Positions 11,036 to 23,733 are shown, counted from the first letter of the stretch. The stretch is DNA of 64,000 nucleotides from Tenrec ecaudatus (GCF_050624435.1 NC_134538.1:121617937-121681936), one strand, 5' to 3'. Numbers and translations are program-made. The notes: generated by a model not told the origin, from the letters alone.

Positions 11036-11729
11036 TTTTCTACTATTTAGGTATCTAGATTTTGCTTATTTTATATACTACCCCCGTTTCTCTTATCTAA
11101 AACCTATCATAAATCACTGTGTCTTTGAAAGTGTTGTTTGTTTCCTATTTCTAAAATGCCTTTTATCGAACTCGGACACTTTCAGACTCAGCTCATATGA
11201 GGCTGCCGTACTGAAACACTCCATGATCTATTCAGGCAGATTTAGGCTCTCTATCCTTTACAGCTTAAGTAAACTTAAACACACTTCCATTATAGGATTA
11301 TGATTTCTTGAATTAGATTCAGGATTCTACTTACTGCTATATTTACATACATATTACCTTGGTTTGGGTCCTTCTGAGAGGTATTATATTTCTTAAATTA
11401 CTTGCTCAAAATCATAAAAGAACCAAGATAGAAATCAATGCCTGTGTGTCTCCAAAGCATACAGTCTCTCTACTAGTTTAGACAGTCGATGGCATTTTGG
11501 AAGCCAACCCCCACTGACAATCTAATAGGATAAGACATATACACTCCACACTGAAAACATAGGTATATTTTCATTATCAAAAAAGGTTTGTTTTAAAGTT
11601 TATTATTCCCTTCCTCTGAAAACCTTTAAAATTATTAGAAATTCTAAACACCTATGTTAACTCAAGGCATTGGATCTAAGTTCTGCTTTTCCCCCTCACC
11701 CCCAACATGTAATTATCAATCTGGATAAC
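11036..11729. other. AT-rich unassigned sequence
   Basis: Nothing was recognised. The 117-codon plus-strand frame ending at 11303 begins inside the AfroSINE and is not protein-like. Confidence 0.45.
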
Positions 11730-11828
11730 CAGTCTCAGAAACCAACAGGGGCAGTTCTACTCTGTCCCATACATACGGTTGCTAAGAATAGGTCAGAATT
11801 GACTTGATGGCAGTGAGTTTGATTTGGG
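11730..11828 (+). mobile_element. AfroSINE, 3' half only
   Basis: Starts in the 'agtctcagaaaccaacaggg' segment and ends 'gacttgatggcagtgagttt'. Confidence 0.85.
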
Positions 11829-11847
11829 CACTCAGGTGAGAATCACA

Positions 11848-11990
11848 GAGGCGCTGATACCAAGGGCTCAAGTACAAAGAAACTGTTTTGAAAATGTTGA
11901 TGGCAACATATGTACAAGGGTGCCTAATACTATTGAGTAGATTGTTGTAAGATTTGTCAGAGCCCTCTAATAAAATAATTATTTTTTAAA
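11848..11990 (+). mobile_element. Short 5'-truncated L1 3' end
   Basis: 'gctgataccaagggctcaag' through 'ccctctaataaaataatt' and an A-rich end. Weak flanking repeat agaatca at each side. Confidence 0.87.
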
Positions 11991-12079
11991 AGAATCATAT
12001 AAATGAAGTACATAATCTTCTGTGGGGGGAAAAAGTATCCCCGATGAACTTGCTCAATGAATGACTGCAGCCATTGTTC

Positions 12080-12226
12080 CTCACTGCCATCAAGTCACAG
12101 GCATTTCTGCCCTGGTGGGTTTCCAAGGCTGTAAATCTTTCTCCTATGGCACAGCTGGTGGTTTCAAACTGCTGATCTTATTGTTAACAGCCCAATGCGC
12201 AACCCACTACGCCACCAAGGCCCTTG
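12080..12226 (-). mobile_element. AfroSINE, antisense, internally deleted
   Basis: 'actgccatcaagtcacagg', 'gggtttccaaggctgtaaat' and 'caacccactacgccaccaag' in order. The stretch between tail and middle is shortened. Confidence 0.88.
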
Positions 12227-12665
12227 CAGTATTGTCACAAGTCTTCAATTTGTAAAAAACTAGATGTATCTGTGAAGCACAATTAAATAAGGTATGTCCA
12301 TGTATATTACTGTGTACATCTATACTAATGTGTGCACACATATACTAGTGCAATTTTTCAAATTTGTTAAGGGTGTTACAATTAATAAAACATGTACTCA
12401 GAGACAATACTGAATTTCATCTAATTCTTTATACCTTTTCAATGGATACTGAAATACAGCTATAGCTGTGTGAGCACACTTGTGTAGGGGTGTGGGGAGA
12501 AGGCATTTCTCTTGGACCATTTCAATAATTCACGGGAAGAATAGACCTGTCCTACAATGTTACAGCATCTTCATATGGGCTGGAGACAGCTCCATGGCAC
12601 CTAATACTAGCAACACAGTATTAAGCTTGCCTACAATTTCTATGCACATAATAGACATTATTGTA
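12227..12665. other. Unassigned intronic sequence
   Basis: No feature was recognised. Confidence 0.4.
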
Positions 12666-12888
12666 GGTAGAGGGACTCCTCTCCAGGATACATGCTCAAA
12701 ATATGTGAGATGAAGTCTTGCCATCCTTTCTCCTAAGGAGTATTCTGGCTGTACCTCTCCCAAGACAGATTTGTTTATTCTTTTGGCAGTCCAAAGTACT
12801 TTCAGTATTCTTTACCAGCACCTAAATTCAAATGCACTGGTTCTCCTTTGGTATTCCTTATTCAATGTCCAATGGACATTAGTTCCTA
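12666..12888 (-). mobile_element. RTE LINE fragment, antisense
   Basis: 'gtgagatgaagtcttgccatcc', 'ggagtattctggctgtacc' and 'ttggcagtccaaagtacttt' are the complement of the RTE region seen at 36350-36600. Diverged, with no frame left. Confidence 0.75.
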
Positions 12889-13659
12889 TTAAATGCTAAG
12901 CTTAATCTTACACTTTGCTGCCTGGCTATTTCAAGCCCAAACTATCCCATGTAGTTTGTTCCTATAAAGACCCATATTGCTTTCAGGCCTACAAACTATA
13001 AACACTAACATAAGTGTAAACACAAGTTAACTCTGGACCAGTCAGCAATGTTTGGGCACAAAAAACACCGAGTGTACTCATGACAGGTCAGCACTGTATT
13101 AAGTAATGAGGATGCAGAGATAATTAGGTCTCAGTTTCCAGCTTTAGAGGGGTTTTTTTGGGGGGTGGGGTTGGTAGGAGTGTAAATGTTTATGAACCTA
13201 ATGAACTGAAAAATATAGGAACACAAATACTTAACCTATAAACAAAAATAATAAATTTTTCTAAAGGTTCATATCTAATTTTCAGTTTTGACCTTGGAAA
13301 ATTATTTTCCAATCTAAACATCAAATAGTGAGCAGGGAAAAGGGGAAGCTAATGAGATTCTAAAAGTAAATAAAACAATCTTGAGACTTAACACTTGAGT
13401 GTTAAACTGTTAAGTGTGTTGTGTCAGTGAGCCGGTCTGAAGAGTTACTTAAAAAGTTTATTCCCACTTTTGAGGTTAAAATATAAATGTTTGGCTGAAC
13501 AACCATCAAAGAAGGGGTAGGAAATTTTTAACTAAGCCACTGGCACTAGGAAAGCACCAAGATGAGCTCACACACAATGACAAGAAAATGCACCCTAGCA
13601 CTTTCAATTGGAAAGACAAGGTAGACAGCACCCTTCAGTCTAAACTTACTGATGTACTT
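12889..13659. other. Unassigned intronic sequence
   Basis: A small perfect inverted repeat (ttaacact, 2-bp spacer, agtgttaa) lies at 13388-13405. Otherwise nothing was recognised. Confidence 0.4.
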
Positions 13660-14195
13660 CTTCAAAACCTACAAGCCAACCATAAAAAGACATTACTTCA
13701 CATCCAGGGGGATAGTGATAATTAAGGCAGACAGCAACACGTATTGGCAGGAATGGTCAGTTACTGGGCCACTCATGCATTGCTGGAAAGAAGGTAGAAA
13801 GTGCAACAGCTTTATCTAAGAATTGGCAGCCCTTAAAATGTTAAACATAGAGTTCCCATATGACCAATCCATTTTACTTTTAGGTATATATTCTTTAGTG
13901 TAAAAAAATATGGACGCCCACACAAAACCTTGTACACATGTTCACAGCAGCAATATTCACAATTGCCAACAAGTGGAAAAAATGCTGGCTACTGGGGGAA
14001 AAGGGAAAAGCTACTTACGGATAAAACTACTTTGGGGGGGTTATGAAAATATTCTAAAATTAGTTGTAGTGAGAATTATACAAATATAAAATATACTAAA
14101 AACTATTGAACAATATACTAAAAACTATTGAACAGTTCAAATATGTGAACTATACAGCATGTGGATTATATCTGAATAAAGAAATAATTAAATTA
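13660..14195 (+). mobile_element. Old L1M-like fragment
   Basis: 'catagagttcccatatgacc', 'ttcacagcagcaatattcac', then 'aaaactattgaac' and 'gtggattatatctgaataaag' follow the order of the ORF2 end and 3' region of old mammalian L1. A 22-bp unit is tandemly duplicated at about 14091-14134. Confidence 0.65.
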
Positions 14196-14498
14196 GCCAC
14201 AATATCCAACAATTTTACAAACAATAAAGATGATTTTACTTAATCTAGAATCTGCAGCATAAGATTTTCCAGGCTTTTAACCTTTCCAGCCCTCCTGGTT
14301 CCTAACACTTCAAATCTATACTTTAAATCAATAACTTTAGCAGTCTTTTGGAGTTATACTTAAGAATTTCACAAGCATATATGCATAGATAAGAAATATG
14401 TGAAAATATTCTATTTCATTTTTTTTTTAATTTTTAAAAAGAAAGGAAGGAGAAAAAAACCCCAGCAGTGCTATGGGAAGGAAGTCTACCCTTTATTT

Positions 14499-14692
14499 AA
14501 TCTGGTGGCACTGTTGGGGTAAAGCGGGCTGCTAATCTCAAGGTTCACAATTCAAACCCACTAACAGCTCTGTGGGAGAGCGATATGCCTGTCTGTTCCA
14601 GTAAAGATCTAGAGCCTTGTGGCCCTGTGGGGAGTTCTACTGTCTCTATATGGTCCTTATGAGTCTGAATCAACTTGATGGCCGAAGGTTTT
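14499..14692 (+). mobile_element. AfroSINE, sense
   Basis: 'tctggtggcactgttggggt', 'gcgggctgctaatctcaagg', 'agtaaagatctagagccttg', and tail 'gaatcaacttgatggccg'. The tail lacks 'gcagtgag', so it is a different subtype. Confidence 0.87.
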
Positions 14693-14937
14693 CCTTTTTC
14701 TCTGACGTCAGCCATTTTCTGTTAGAATGTTAAAGTGAAAGGAAGAAATCTACATGAATTTTCACCCATTTTCTCCTTTGGCCCCATTAAACTGCCTTCT
14801 TCCCATAATACCCCACACTTCAACAATTTTATCAATTCTAGACAACATATCAATTCTACTCACCAAAAACAATGGGCACTTTCTCAACTGTGCCTTAATC
14901 AGCCCTCCCAGCATTACAAAAAAAGAAAAAAAAAACA

Positions 14938-15133
14938 ACTCAGTGCTATGGAGTTGATCCTAGCTCACAGTGACCCTACAGAAATGACTAGAACAGCCTC
15001 GTTGGGTTTCTAAGGCTGGAAGTCTTTACAGGAACAGAAAGCCTCATCTTTCTCCTGAGGAACAGCTGGTAGGTTCAAACTGCTAACCCTGCAATTAGCA
15101 GGCCAACATGTAACTCACTAAGCAACCTGGGTT
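14938..15133 (-). mobile_element. AfroSINE, antisense
   Basis: 'gctatggagttgatcc', 'gggtttctaaggctggaag', 'cctcatctttctcctgagg' and 'gtaactcactaagcaacctg' in order. Confidence 0.9.
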
Positions 15134-16059
15134 CAATCCCAGTTATTACAAGACGGCTACAAAAAGTCTGTAGAAAAATTGAATCCAAAGGCAACAGGAT
15201 TTTCTCGTGATTGTTTCTGAAGGCCTCTCAAATGTGTTAGACTTTGTTAGCTTTCTTGCAACTCTTGGAAGTTTCCCTAGACATTCATCTCTGACCACGC
15301 CTTCTCAGAAACAAACACTGCACTTCCTACTACACTTCAACCTATCTGCGGACTCTGTACTCATTCACTCCGGGATTTCAACTACCTCCTCTAAGCTTAT
15401 AGGATGGCTCCCGCATCTGTGACTCCATCCAGTCAATTCTCTCGAGCCTCCTATTTCTCCTAAATATCTCAAAGTTACCGCAATTGTAACATGCCCATAA
15501 CAAAACTCATTCTCTTCCCTCTCGCAACTTCTTCCCACAGTTGTCTGTCTAGTTGGTCTCCTCGATTTGTTTCTCCTTGCCCTACACAAAATGGTACCTT
15601 TTAGGTCAAGGAGCAGTCTATAAGAAACTACAATCCTTGCAATTATCCTCTACCTCCCATAATATCAACATCGAGTAAATCATTGAAACTGCCTGTATTA
15701 ATCCTTATCAGATCCATCGTACTCTAGTTCTGAAAGGTAGCAAGATTGGAGGTAGAGAGAATTGTCTCCCTCAAATGCCTACGCTTCAGGAAAATTAGCT
15801 GTTCAGGCCACAATAAAGAGGATGCAAAGAAATCAGGCACATATGGGGACGATCCAAAGCTGGACACACTCAGACTCAGGTCACAAGCCACCGAGGCCCA
15901 GGTGAAGGGCAACCTGGACTTGCATATTAGGCACCAGCGACATCACATCACAGGAGCACCGAACTCAGCCCCTAAGATGGGCCAATACCCTCAACCACGA
16001 CACACATACACACAGCCAGTGGGGACAGGAGGGGTAAAGAGCAGACTGAGGCAGGCCTG
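15134..16059. other. Unassigned intronic sequence
   Basis: Moderately GC-rich with a 110-codon plus-strand open frame at 15746-16078. Its predicted product shows no domain I recognise. It may be the outer part of the LTR-like segment that follows. Confidence 0.35.
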
Positions 16060-16405
16060 TCGCTTACTTGCCGGTTGAGGGTGGGCTCTCTCCCTCGTGA
16101 GCTGCGCACGTGCCTCTGCACTCACTCACTCTCGCTTCTTTTCGGTTCTGGGACTCCTCTTTTGGCTCTGTGGACTCACTTTCTGGCCACTTTCCACAGG
16201 GTTTTTCATGCTTCCCTGAAGTGGCCATTCAGTCATGAACTTTCCCACGGCCCCACCAAGCGGTCTTGCACACTTTCCAGGGATGGTGTGTGCTATCTGA
16301 GACTGTAATACCTGGAATTTCCCTTTCCCTCATAAAAGTTACTTGGATTTACACAAGTGCTTCGGCCACACGAATTCTTTCAGTGTTGAGAAGCACGAAA
16401 AGAGG
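16060..16405 (+). mobile_element. Possible retroviral LTR fragment
   Basis: The block 'cttcggccacacgaattctttcagtg' (about 16360-16386), preceded by 'cataaaag' and a CT-rich stretch, looks like the R/U5 portion of an endogenous retroviral LTR. Edges and target-site repeat were not found. It is a weak call by pattern only. Confidence 0.3.
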
Positions 16406-16869
16406 TAAATCATCCAGAAACCGAACAGTCCTCATTAACTTAGTTCATATCTCACTCTTATACTTCTTATAAATCTCACTTAATTGTTGTAAAAATTACA
16501 TTATTTTTCAGCAAACTTCTTGAAGCCCCAAGTTTCCAAAATGTTTCCTCTAGCTCGAATCCACCCTGCAGACTGCCACTAGAATCAACTTTCTGAAATG
16601 CAAATGTGTCAAAGGATGTATTTACCTTTCTCAAACCAGTTAATGGCTCTCCTGAGACCCACAGTAGTGATTCACCGTTTTTTTCTCCCAGAGCCAATCT
16701 GAATGATGTAACGGAATACATAATACATCTCAAAGAACAGACAGGGCAGGAGAGGGGAGGCTGCCGCAGCACTGGGCTAACGTCATTTTCATCACACAGC
16801 CTTCACTTGCCCCATGCTCAGAAGTGCAGGGCAGGACTGCCCAGAATTAGAACTACTGGTCTGTAGAAT

Positions 16870-18293
16870 GAAGCCTGAAAATAGCACAGATAAAGCTCCT
16901 TCACAAACTGAACCCCCTGGGAGATCAGGGCGACATACCAGCATGAAACATTGAACCAATAGAGAGGTCTGTGGGGCTGGCCCCAATCCCAACTACATTG
17001 ACCCCCTCCCCAGAAGATTGTACTGGCAAGGACAGCACTCAAGATACAGCCCGGGGAGAGTGGCTGGTAGGCCAGGACCACACAGGAGCAAACTAAGAGG
17101 GAGAGAAAAAGGAGACCACATCCTGGCCCACCAAACCCCAAGGATGACACTCCTGCTGGGAGCAGCCAAGGCACAAAGAGGATCATAGGGCTGGCCCTAC
17201 CATGAGACATACTCTCACTGACTAACACTGCTGCAAGGGGCAGCACTGGAGACACAGTGGGGGATTGTGCACAGTGTGATCACGCCGGGGCAAAACACGA
17301 AGGGAGTGGAGGGTAACAGAGCAGCAAGGGGGAGCAAAGCAACGAAGTCCCCAAGGAATCCTCAAAATAGACTTCGGACTTGGAGAGCAAGGCTTGGCAC
17401 CTCATCAGACTCAATCAGAAAACATTTATAAGGGTCAGCAGACAGACCTGAAACTATTTATAGCCCCTCCCCCCTTTTTTCTTCTACTTCTTAAGTAAAT
17501 GTGTTTAAGAAAGCTGATGATACCCGGCTATTACAAGATATAGCATCTGGGGTCTTAAAAGCTTTAAGATAAACAAGCAGCCATCTAGCTGGGAAGCAAC
17601 AAAGCCCACATGGAAGAAGCACACCAGCCTGTATGATCGCAAGGTGTCGACAGGAGCAGGTATCAGGCATAAGAAGATCCAAAACAGACAATCATATCGA
17701 AAAGAACAAGGGGGGATTGAACTGGCGATCCAAAGCCCATCTGTAGACAATTGAACATCCCCTCACAGAAGGGTCACAGGAAGGAACGAGTCAGTCAGAG
17801 TGCAGTATAGCACCGACGAAACATACAACATTCCTCTCCCCCACTATCATCACCTCAGTTCTACCCTACAAACCTGGCTAAACTGGAGCATGTACACTGG
17901 TACAGATAAGAGCTCGCAATACGCAGAATCCAGGACAGACAAACCCCCAGGAAGAGTAAGGGGAGTAGCAATACCATGAGGGTAGGAGTAAGATGGGGGG
18001 AAAGGGAGTAACTGTTGACAAGACTCGTTATAAACTCCCCAGCGGGCAAACAACAGAAACATGGGCCAAGAGACAGCGGTTGGTTTAAGATATGAAAATA
18101 ATAGTAATTTATAATTTATCAAGGGTCACAAGGGTGGAGGAGGGAGGGAAAGAGGAGCTGATATCAAGGGTTCAAGTAGAAAGAAAATGTTTGGAAAAAG
18201 ATGTTAACACATGTACCAGTATGCTTGATTCAATTTAAGTATGGATTTGTTATAAGAGCTGTTAGAGCCCCCAATAAGATGATTTTAAAAAAA
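16870..18293 (+). mobile_element. Long L1 3' UTR copy
   Basis: One of the two longest L1 tails here, colinear with the antisense copy at 51117-52795. Shared landmarks are 'ggtcagcagacagacct' (17433-17449), 'gcatctggggtcttaaaagc', 'agccatctagctgggaagc', 'cagcctgtatgatcgcaagg', 'cagtcagagtgcagtatagc' and the end 'cccccaataagatgatttt'. The part before about 17280 is assigned only because it runs on without a break. No ORF2 protein was recognised. Confidence 0.8.
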
Positions 18294-18508
18294 TGAAACC
18301 CTACCCATCTTTCCCTTAATTAGCTCACAGGTTCTCAAATTGTGGTCCAGAGAATCCCCTCCCCCACTGCTTTACAGGAAGTCACACTCTTCTAATGATT
18401 CCTAAATGGGTGTCCACATCTGTGAGAATGTACAGACCTTACGGCAATCATGTCTTCACCTTTATCTCCCACTTTCATCTTTGAGTAGTATACAGTTTTC
18501 CCAAAAGC

Positions 18509-18601
18509 TACAAGAAAATGTTTTTAAAAAAATTTTCAAGTTCATGGAAAAATTCTTTTATCTATTTCATTTTTTCATGAACCTTTAAAAGCCCCCTTGT
18601 A
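18509..18601. mobile_element. Mariner-like MITE
   Basis: The right arm 'tttcatgaacctttaaaagc' plus 'ccccttgta' is the complement of the left arm 'caagttcatggaaaaa'. The outer ends read tacaag on each strand. Same family as 10299-10377, with an A-rich expansion in the left arm. Confidence 0.55.
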
Positions 18602-18781
18602 CATGAATGATACCATGTGACACTGCAACAGACTGAATACAATGGATATGGAAATCCAATTGTGTCTTCAATTAAGCTAGATTTTTTTTCTAATTTGCAA
18701 AAATATAAAATACAATGTTCCCTCTTCAGACAACTGCTTGTTCTGAATAATAGCTACCAGTCACATATACATTTTAAAATT

Positions 18782-18976
18782 AGGGATCCTGGTGGCATAG
18801 TGGGCTACACATTGGACTGCTAGTAGTTCAAACCCACCGACTGCTCCACCAAAGATGAGGCTCTCTACTCCTGTGAAGATTGACAGTCTAGGAAATCCAC
18901 GGGGGGGGGGGTGGGTTCTACAAGAGCCTATACGGTTGCTCTGAATCAGGATCAACTCCATGGCAGTGAGGATTGA
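18782..18976 (+). mobile_element. AfroSINE, full length
   Basis: 'gatcctggtggcatagtggg', 'acattggactgctagtagtt', 'gaggctctctactcctgtg', a G-run at 18901-18910, and tail 'atcaactccatggcagtgag'. Confidence 0.91.
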
Positions 18977-20159
18977 GGGAGACATAAAATTTATTATTAT
19001 GTTAATATGTATTTATTATTAGGATAACATACATTAAATGGTATTTTTTGTTGTTTAATGTGATCAAATAAAACAAAGGCCCCTTGAGTTCTTCAATAAA
19101 TTGTAAGCGTGTAAAGCATTCCTGAGATTCAAAAGTTTATATTGCTACAGTATTAACTAAAGAAAATTAGCTGGTGTTCCCGGAACAAATTTAAAATTTC
19201 CATTCGTTTGCAGGGTGATGTATTTCCACCACTAATGTAGTCCCACTCACAAAAAAAAAAAAAAAAAAAACAAGGAAAAAAAACCACCCCAAAACAAAAC
19301 AAATACATCCTAAAGAAAGAACATGATAGTAAAAAGAACAAAGTATTTGAAATCAGTCAAGATTCTAAACTCAGAGTATGTATCTGTAAAACAGAGGCTA
19401 TAACTGCTTCGTGAATTTTGAGAGATTACATGAGACAGAGTGTAAAAAAAATGGCAGTAGGATGTTAATTTCTTTCCTATTTTAAATATCTTAAGAAGTC
19501 AGTAAAATTACTGTAGTAAGTTAAAAGCAATATAATAATTATTTAATAACAAAGCATGCAAACTGTCCATTGTGAGTTCTGTCAGGATTATTGTAGAGTA
19601 ATGACAGTGCTTTCATAATAAATTTCATAAATGCTTAAGTTCTATGGCAGCTCAATGGTTCCCTTTAATAAACTTAAGTTTGGGTTAATTTGAAAATAAT
19701 AGCTATTTTATATATTCTACCTGTTTGGCCTAAGGGACATGTTTACAAAACTTCACCACCAAAATTTCACAAAAACTCATAGTATTGCAATTTACACCTC
19801 TTACACAACCTTTGTCTTAATTACTCCAGAGAGTCAATGCATTTCATACTTGTTCTCCAAATTATGAATGCAGAGAGGACTGGTTATTATAGTTGAAACT
19901 GTCATATTTACTTATAGTTTAAGTGTTACCTTTTTTCATTTGTTATATACAAATTAGATAGCCTTTAGCCTGATCAGTATAACTCTTGCTTTCATTAAAT
20001 TCCTTGTTTCAATTAAACATGATGGAAGTTTTTAAGAGACAAAACAAGGACTGAAAATGAAAGCCCACACACAAATTTCCTTCATGCTTGGTTAATTGCT
20101 TATATAAATCAGGTATATGAAAATATACAGACTTTGCCACAGTAATTTGTTAGTGACTT
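18977..20159. other. AT-rich intronic sequence
   Basis: No gene or repeat was recognised apart from an A-run at about 19251-19270. Confidence 0.45.
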
Positions 20160-20315
20160 TAAGTATAGTCCTATACTTCAATCCTGTGAACTAGGTAGTA
20201 TTTTTCTTCTAAATGAGAGAACTCAACCTCATTTTTGTTAAATGCATTGCCCAGGTCAGACAGCTAGCCAAAGGCAGAGATAGAAGCAAAACTCAGCCAT
20301 TAATGTACACCTTTC
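20160..20315 (+). mobile_element. MIR fragment
   Basis: 'caatcctgtgaactaggtag' then 'cattgcccaggtcagacagc' follow the MIR 3' half. Old and diverged. Confidence 0.6.
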
Positions 20316-20349
20316 CCTGGACAAGCAAGTACTTATCACACTATCTTGT

Positions 20350-20480
20350 TAAGTAGACCAAAAGTGGAGATAATTGAGATCAAGTTCTGGGTCGGCTACA
20401 AACTAGCTGCTGAACCTTCAACATGCCACTAACAATCACAATCGCAGCACCACAGTCTACACACCCCTCTGCCTTGGTTT
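20350..20480 (+). mobile_element. MIR core fragment
   Basis: 'agttctgggtcggctacaaa' followed by 'ctagctgctgaacctt' matches the MIR core order. Weak. Confidence 0.5.
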
Positions 20481-22560
20481 TCCCTTCTTTATGAAGCCTA
20501 AGGAAAAGGTCCAGGCCAAGTATAGACAACTTACAGAATAAAATGATGGGTGGAAAAGTTCGTAAGAAATACAGATATTGAAATTAAAACAAGATATGTC
20601 TCTTCAACAATCAAGTAATCAAAGATTAAGAACATTAGAATGAATGCTCATACAGTATAAACTATTGTATAAACCTGCACCATTGTTTTCACCATTTATT
20701 TTGTAACATGGATTCAATGTTGGCATCCATTCCTCTGGCACTTCGCCTTGGAAAGTAACTTTATGTAACAGTCCAAAATATTGAAGTTCTATACCTTTTT
20801 CGTCACAGAAAATGGAATGGCTTAAGTATTCCACCACAAAGGACTGGTTACACCATAAAAGTCACCAGAGAAAATATACAGTAATACAGTATTTTTAAAA
20901 TTTTTTTACAAAGTAGTTATAATTAAAACAGGTATCCAAACGTTAAATTACAAAAACTTGTATATATAAAAATGGTAGTATGGTTACATAGAAGCATTAA
21001 ACACATTAACAGGGAATTCCTCAGTAGACGGCCCTAAAGTTAGGTTGAAAAGAATGGCAGGTCCCCTGGAGTCAGACTCAAGTCTGAATGCCCACCTTCC
21101 TCCTTTCCTAAGCATAAGACATTATTAAATATCATTCAGTAATTTCCAAGTTTGAAATGAGCACCATCACTTTATAATGGAATTTGATTATAATAATTAG
21201 AATACCTCAAAGGCCTCTTTCAGTTCTAAAATACCAAAACTCCTAACTGCATTTTGAATCCACATCAAGCCTTAAGGATAACAGCAGAACAGTTGGAACT
21301 GAAACTCTTTATCAACGGATCCTCTATTTTTACCCCATGACTTAGGGACACAGTTTTGGACATTTCCACAGCCTTCAGGAAACAACTACCAGCAACATTA
21401 ATTACAGCTGCTGCTTATCAAGTCAGGGAATTAAAGAAAGCAGCGCTGTAAAAGAACAGCCTTAGTCATCAAACCTGGAATGTACAATCACCTAGCTCTC
21501 CCTAGGTATTCTGCAAGAAAAAGGAAACTCACTTGGTCCTTGAGAAATGATATCTCCAATAGGAATCCCTGACTCATCCCCAAAGCATGAACCCTACAGC
21601 AATTTCCCTGGTACAGGAGTTCACAGACTGGGCACCTGTCCTGATGGCCTGCATCACCAAACAATGCTCTTTCCTGACAGGATATGCCTAGGGAGAACTA
21701 CTAGCATGCATGTAAGCTTCCGCACACCAGCCACCTCTTCCACAGTCAGATTTTAATAGACTGATTTCGGATATTTTAAGCATTCGGAATACATACTGTC
21801 TTCTGTCTTTGCTAGAGAGTAGTAAAAAGGGGACTACATTCAATTATTGCAAAATGACTCCATTCAAAAAATACTACCACAACCAAAATTCTCATACAAA
21901 GGAAAAGATGCCCTTCTTTTCTTTACCCCTTTCAAATCAAAAAGTAATTCCCCAAAGGTACATGTTAAATATCCAGAGAACGTTTAAAATAAGACACAAT
22001 CCAATGATTGAATAATATACATTTTCCACAGGCTTCAAAGCTACAAAGACTTCACTTCCAGCGTCAATTATAGGCCGGTGGATGCGGAGTCACAAAGCTC
22101 ACAGACACTATCACAATATTGTACAAGGTGACGGATCAATTGGATAAGCTTGAGAACGCTTTTCTGGGCAAAGTCTCTTTGAAATGTGAAAAAGCACCTC
22201 AGTACGCAAGCCCCTTCCCTGAATCTTGAAAACAACTGCTGCTAATGTGAAACACAAACTAGCCAGTGTTTGCTGCCCATTCATCTTTAGGAACGTGGGC
22301 TCTGAAGTATCCTTTTTATAATCGAATTTCGGAGCTAACTGATTATTATTGGAAGAGCACCTTGCCCAGGAACCAAATTTTTTTCCGAGATTGCTTCCCA
22401 TTCCCTACCCTCGCCAAGGCCAAAGAGCAACCACTTCCCAAAGTCCCACTTCCTTTTCCATTCCCCAGACCTCCAGGGTTTCCAACGCCCCAGTCTTGCG
22501 CAATATCCGTAGGAGCAGTAGCCGCAACCACCGCCTCCGAAGCCGGGAAACAACCCTAGA
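20481..22560. other. Intronic sequence near exon 1, no repeat recognised
   Basis: This 2-kb stretch is free of the young repeats that crowd the rest of the window, as is usual near a promoter. A 72-codon minus-strand open frame (20619-20837) has fairly protein-like composition but no recognised family. Confidence 0.45.
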
Positions 22561-23634
22561 GGGAACATTGTCCAGCTGAAAAATGGGGCGGGCGCGGGGG
22601 GGGGCGGGGATGTAGGAAGTCGACTTCTGGTCCCACGCCTTAGGATCTGACCCCCTCATAGTGATGTATCTAGAGCCTTTTCACGAACAAGATTTTAAAC
22701 CGTGACCTCCTACCAAGCCCCGCTGTAGAAGCGGTGGGCGGAAAGGGGAGGGGGGGCATGGGGTGACTGGGAAGGTTATCTCCCAGTTCAGGGCTTCGGC
22801 CTGGACAGTCGCCTCCGCCCCACCAGGACTATTGTTCCCAAGTTCCCCACCCCCACCCCGGATAGGAAGTGATAGTCACATCCCCTCCGCCTTCAGCAAT
22901 ATCCCCTTGAGAGTCCCAAGTCGGCTCCCAGCAGGATAGCTACACGCACACACTTCCCCCTCGACCTGAAGTCACCCAGACCATAAGCCCACCTTCAAAC
23001 CTGGGTCGCAGGAGACAAGAGCCGGGACGGGTAAATGGAGCTAAGACAAACCACGCGCTTCCTTACGGACCCTTTCCCAAGCACAGGAGACAATATCACT
23101 GGGACCCAGCAACGACACCAGCCCTACCTTGCCCACTTCCGAGACCAGCTTGGGCACAAGGCAGCCCGCGAGTAAATGCCAGTCCCAACACCCCAGGTCC
23201 TCTGTCAGGCGCGATCCGCTCGCCACCCCGGTCCCAGCCCATAGCTGGCCTCGACCCTCCCGGGAGGGGCAGCAGAGCTGGCCAGAGGTGGGAAAGCGCG
23301 GCATCCCCGGTGCCCCGCCGGCGGCGCGTTCGCCTCCAGCTCCAGGCCCAGAAACAATAGGTGGTCGCAGACGGCGGTGCCGGGTGCGGGCTCGGCCCAG
23401 CGGCCGCTCCCTCGGCGCCCCGGTGCCCACGGCCGCGGAGGAGGAGGAGAGCGGGGCCGAGGGGCGGGGACCCGCTCGCCTCGCGCCGGCCTCCGCGCCC
23501 CGGGCCGGGGCGCGCCCCCACCACCCCTCGGCTCGCAGCCGCACACAAAGCGCAGGCTGCCCGGGCCGGCCGGCAGAGGCGGCGGCGGGCTCGCGCGCCG
23601 GCAGGAGCAGGCGACAGCGCGGGGAGGGACTCAC

Positions 23635-23733
23635 CATGAAGTCCCGGGCGAAGTTGTCCTCCCCATTGTGGTCCGGGCTCTTCATGGCCTGGACCCTCTG
23701 GATGAATTTCTTCAGGATCTCCACTTGCTCCAT
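23635..23733 (-). CDS. PTPN12: PTPN12 (PTP-PEST) exon 1 coding part
   Basis: PTPN12 encodes PTP-PEST, a cytosolic protein tyrosine phosphatase with an N-terminal catalytic domain and a long PEST-rich tail. It dephosphorylates focal-adhesion and cytoskeletal partners such as p130Cas and paxillin. This exon gives residues 1-33, from MEQVEILKKF to the end NFARDFM, which I recognise as the conserved N-terminus of the family. Residue 8 is Lys where I recall Arg in human. The start at 23733 has A at -3 and G at +4, a strong initiation context. Translation continues to 23635, where the minus strand reads ATG then GTGAGTCC, a consensus donor with the intron in phase 0. The catalytic residues are encoded by later exons outside the window. 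The frame stays open upstream of the start for about 280 codons because of GC content. Confidence 0.96.

Larger units (their letters stand above)
1..23634 (-). other. PTPN12: PTPN12 intron 1, 5' part
   Basis: All sequence left of the exon 1 donor belongs to the first intron of PTPN12, which runs right to left here. The donor is at 23634-23629 (GTGAGT read on the minus strand). I looked on the minus strand for exon 2, which in mammals continues after residue 33 with the Arg/Leu-rich start of the catalytic domain, and did not find it, so the intron continues beyond the left edge. The intron is packed with repeats that are listed separately. It is an inference from the exon; no acceptor is visible in the window. 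Confidence 0.85.

Noticed and set aside
13388-13405. Perfect 8-bp inverted repeat with a 2-bp loop
   Set aside because: Too short and isolated to suggest a function in AT-rich sequence.
20619-20837. 72-codon minus-strand frame with fairly protein-like composition
   Set aside because: No known family, weak splice-site context, and no paralogue recognised. Could be checked for conservation.
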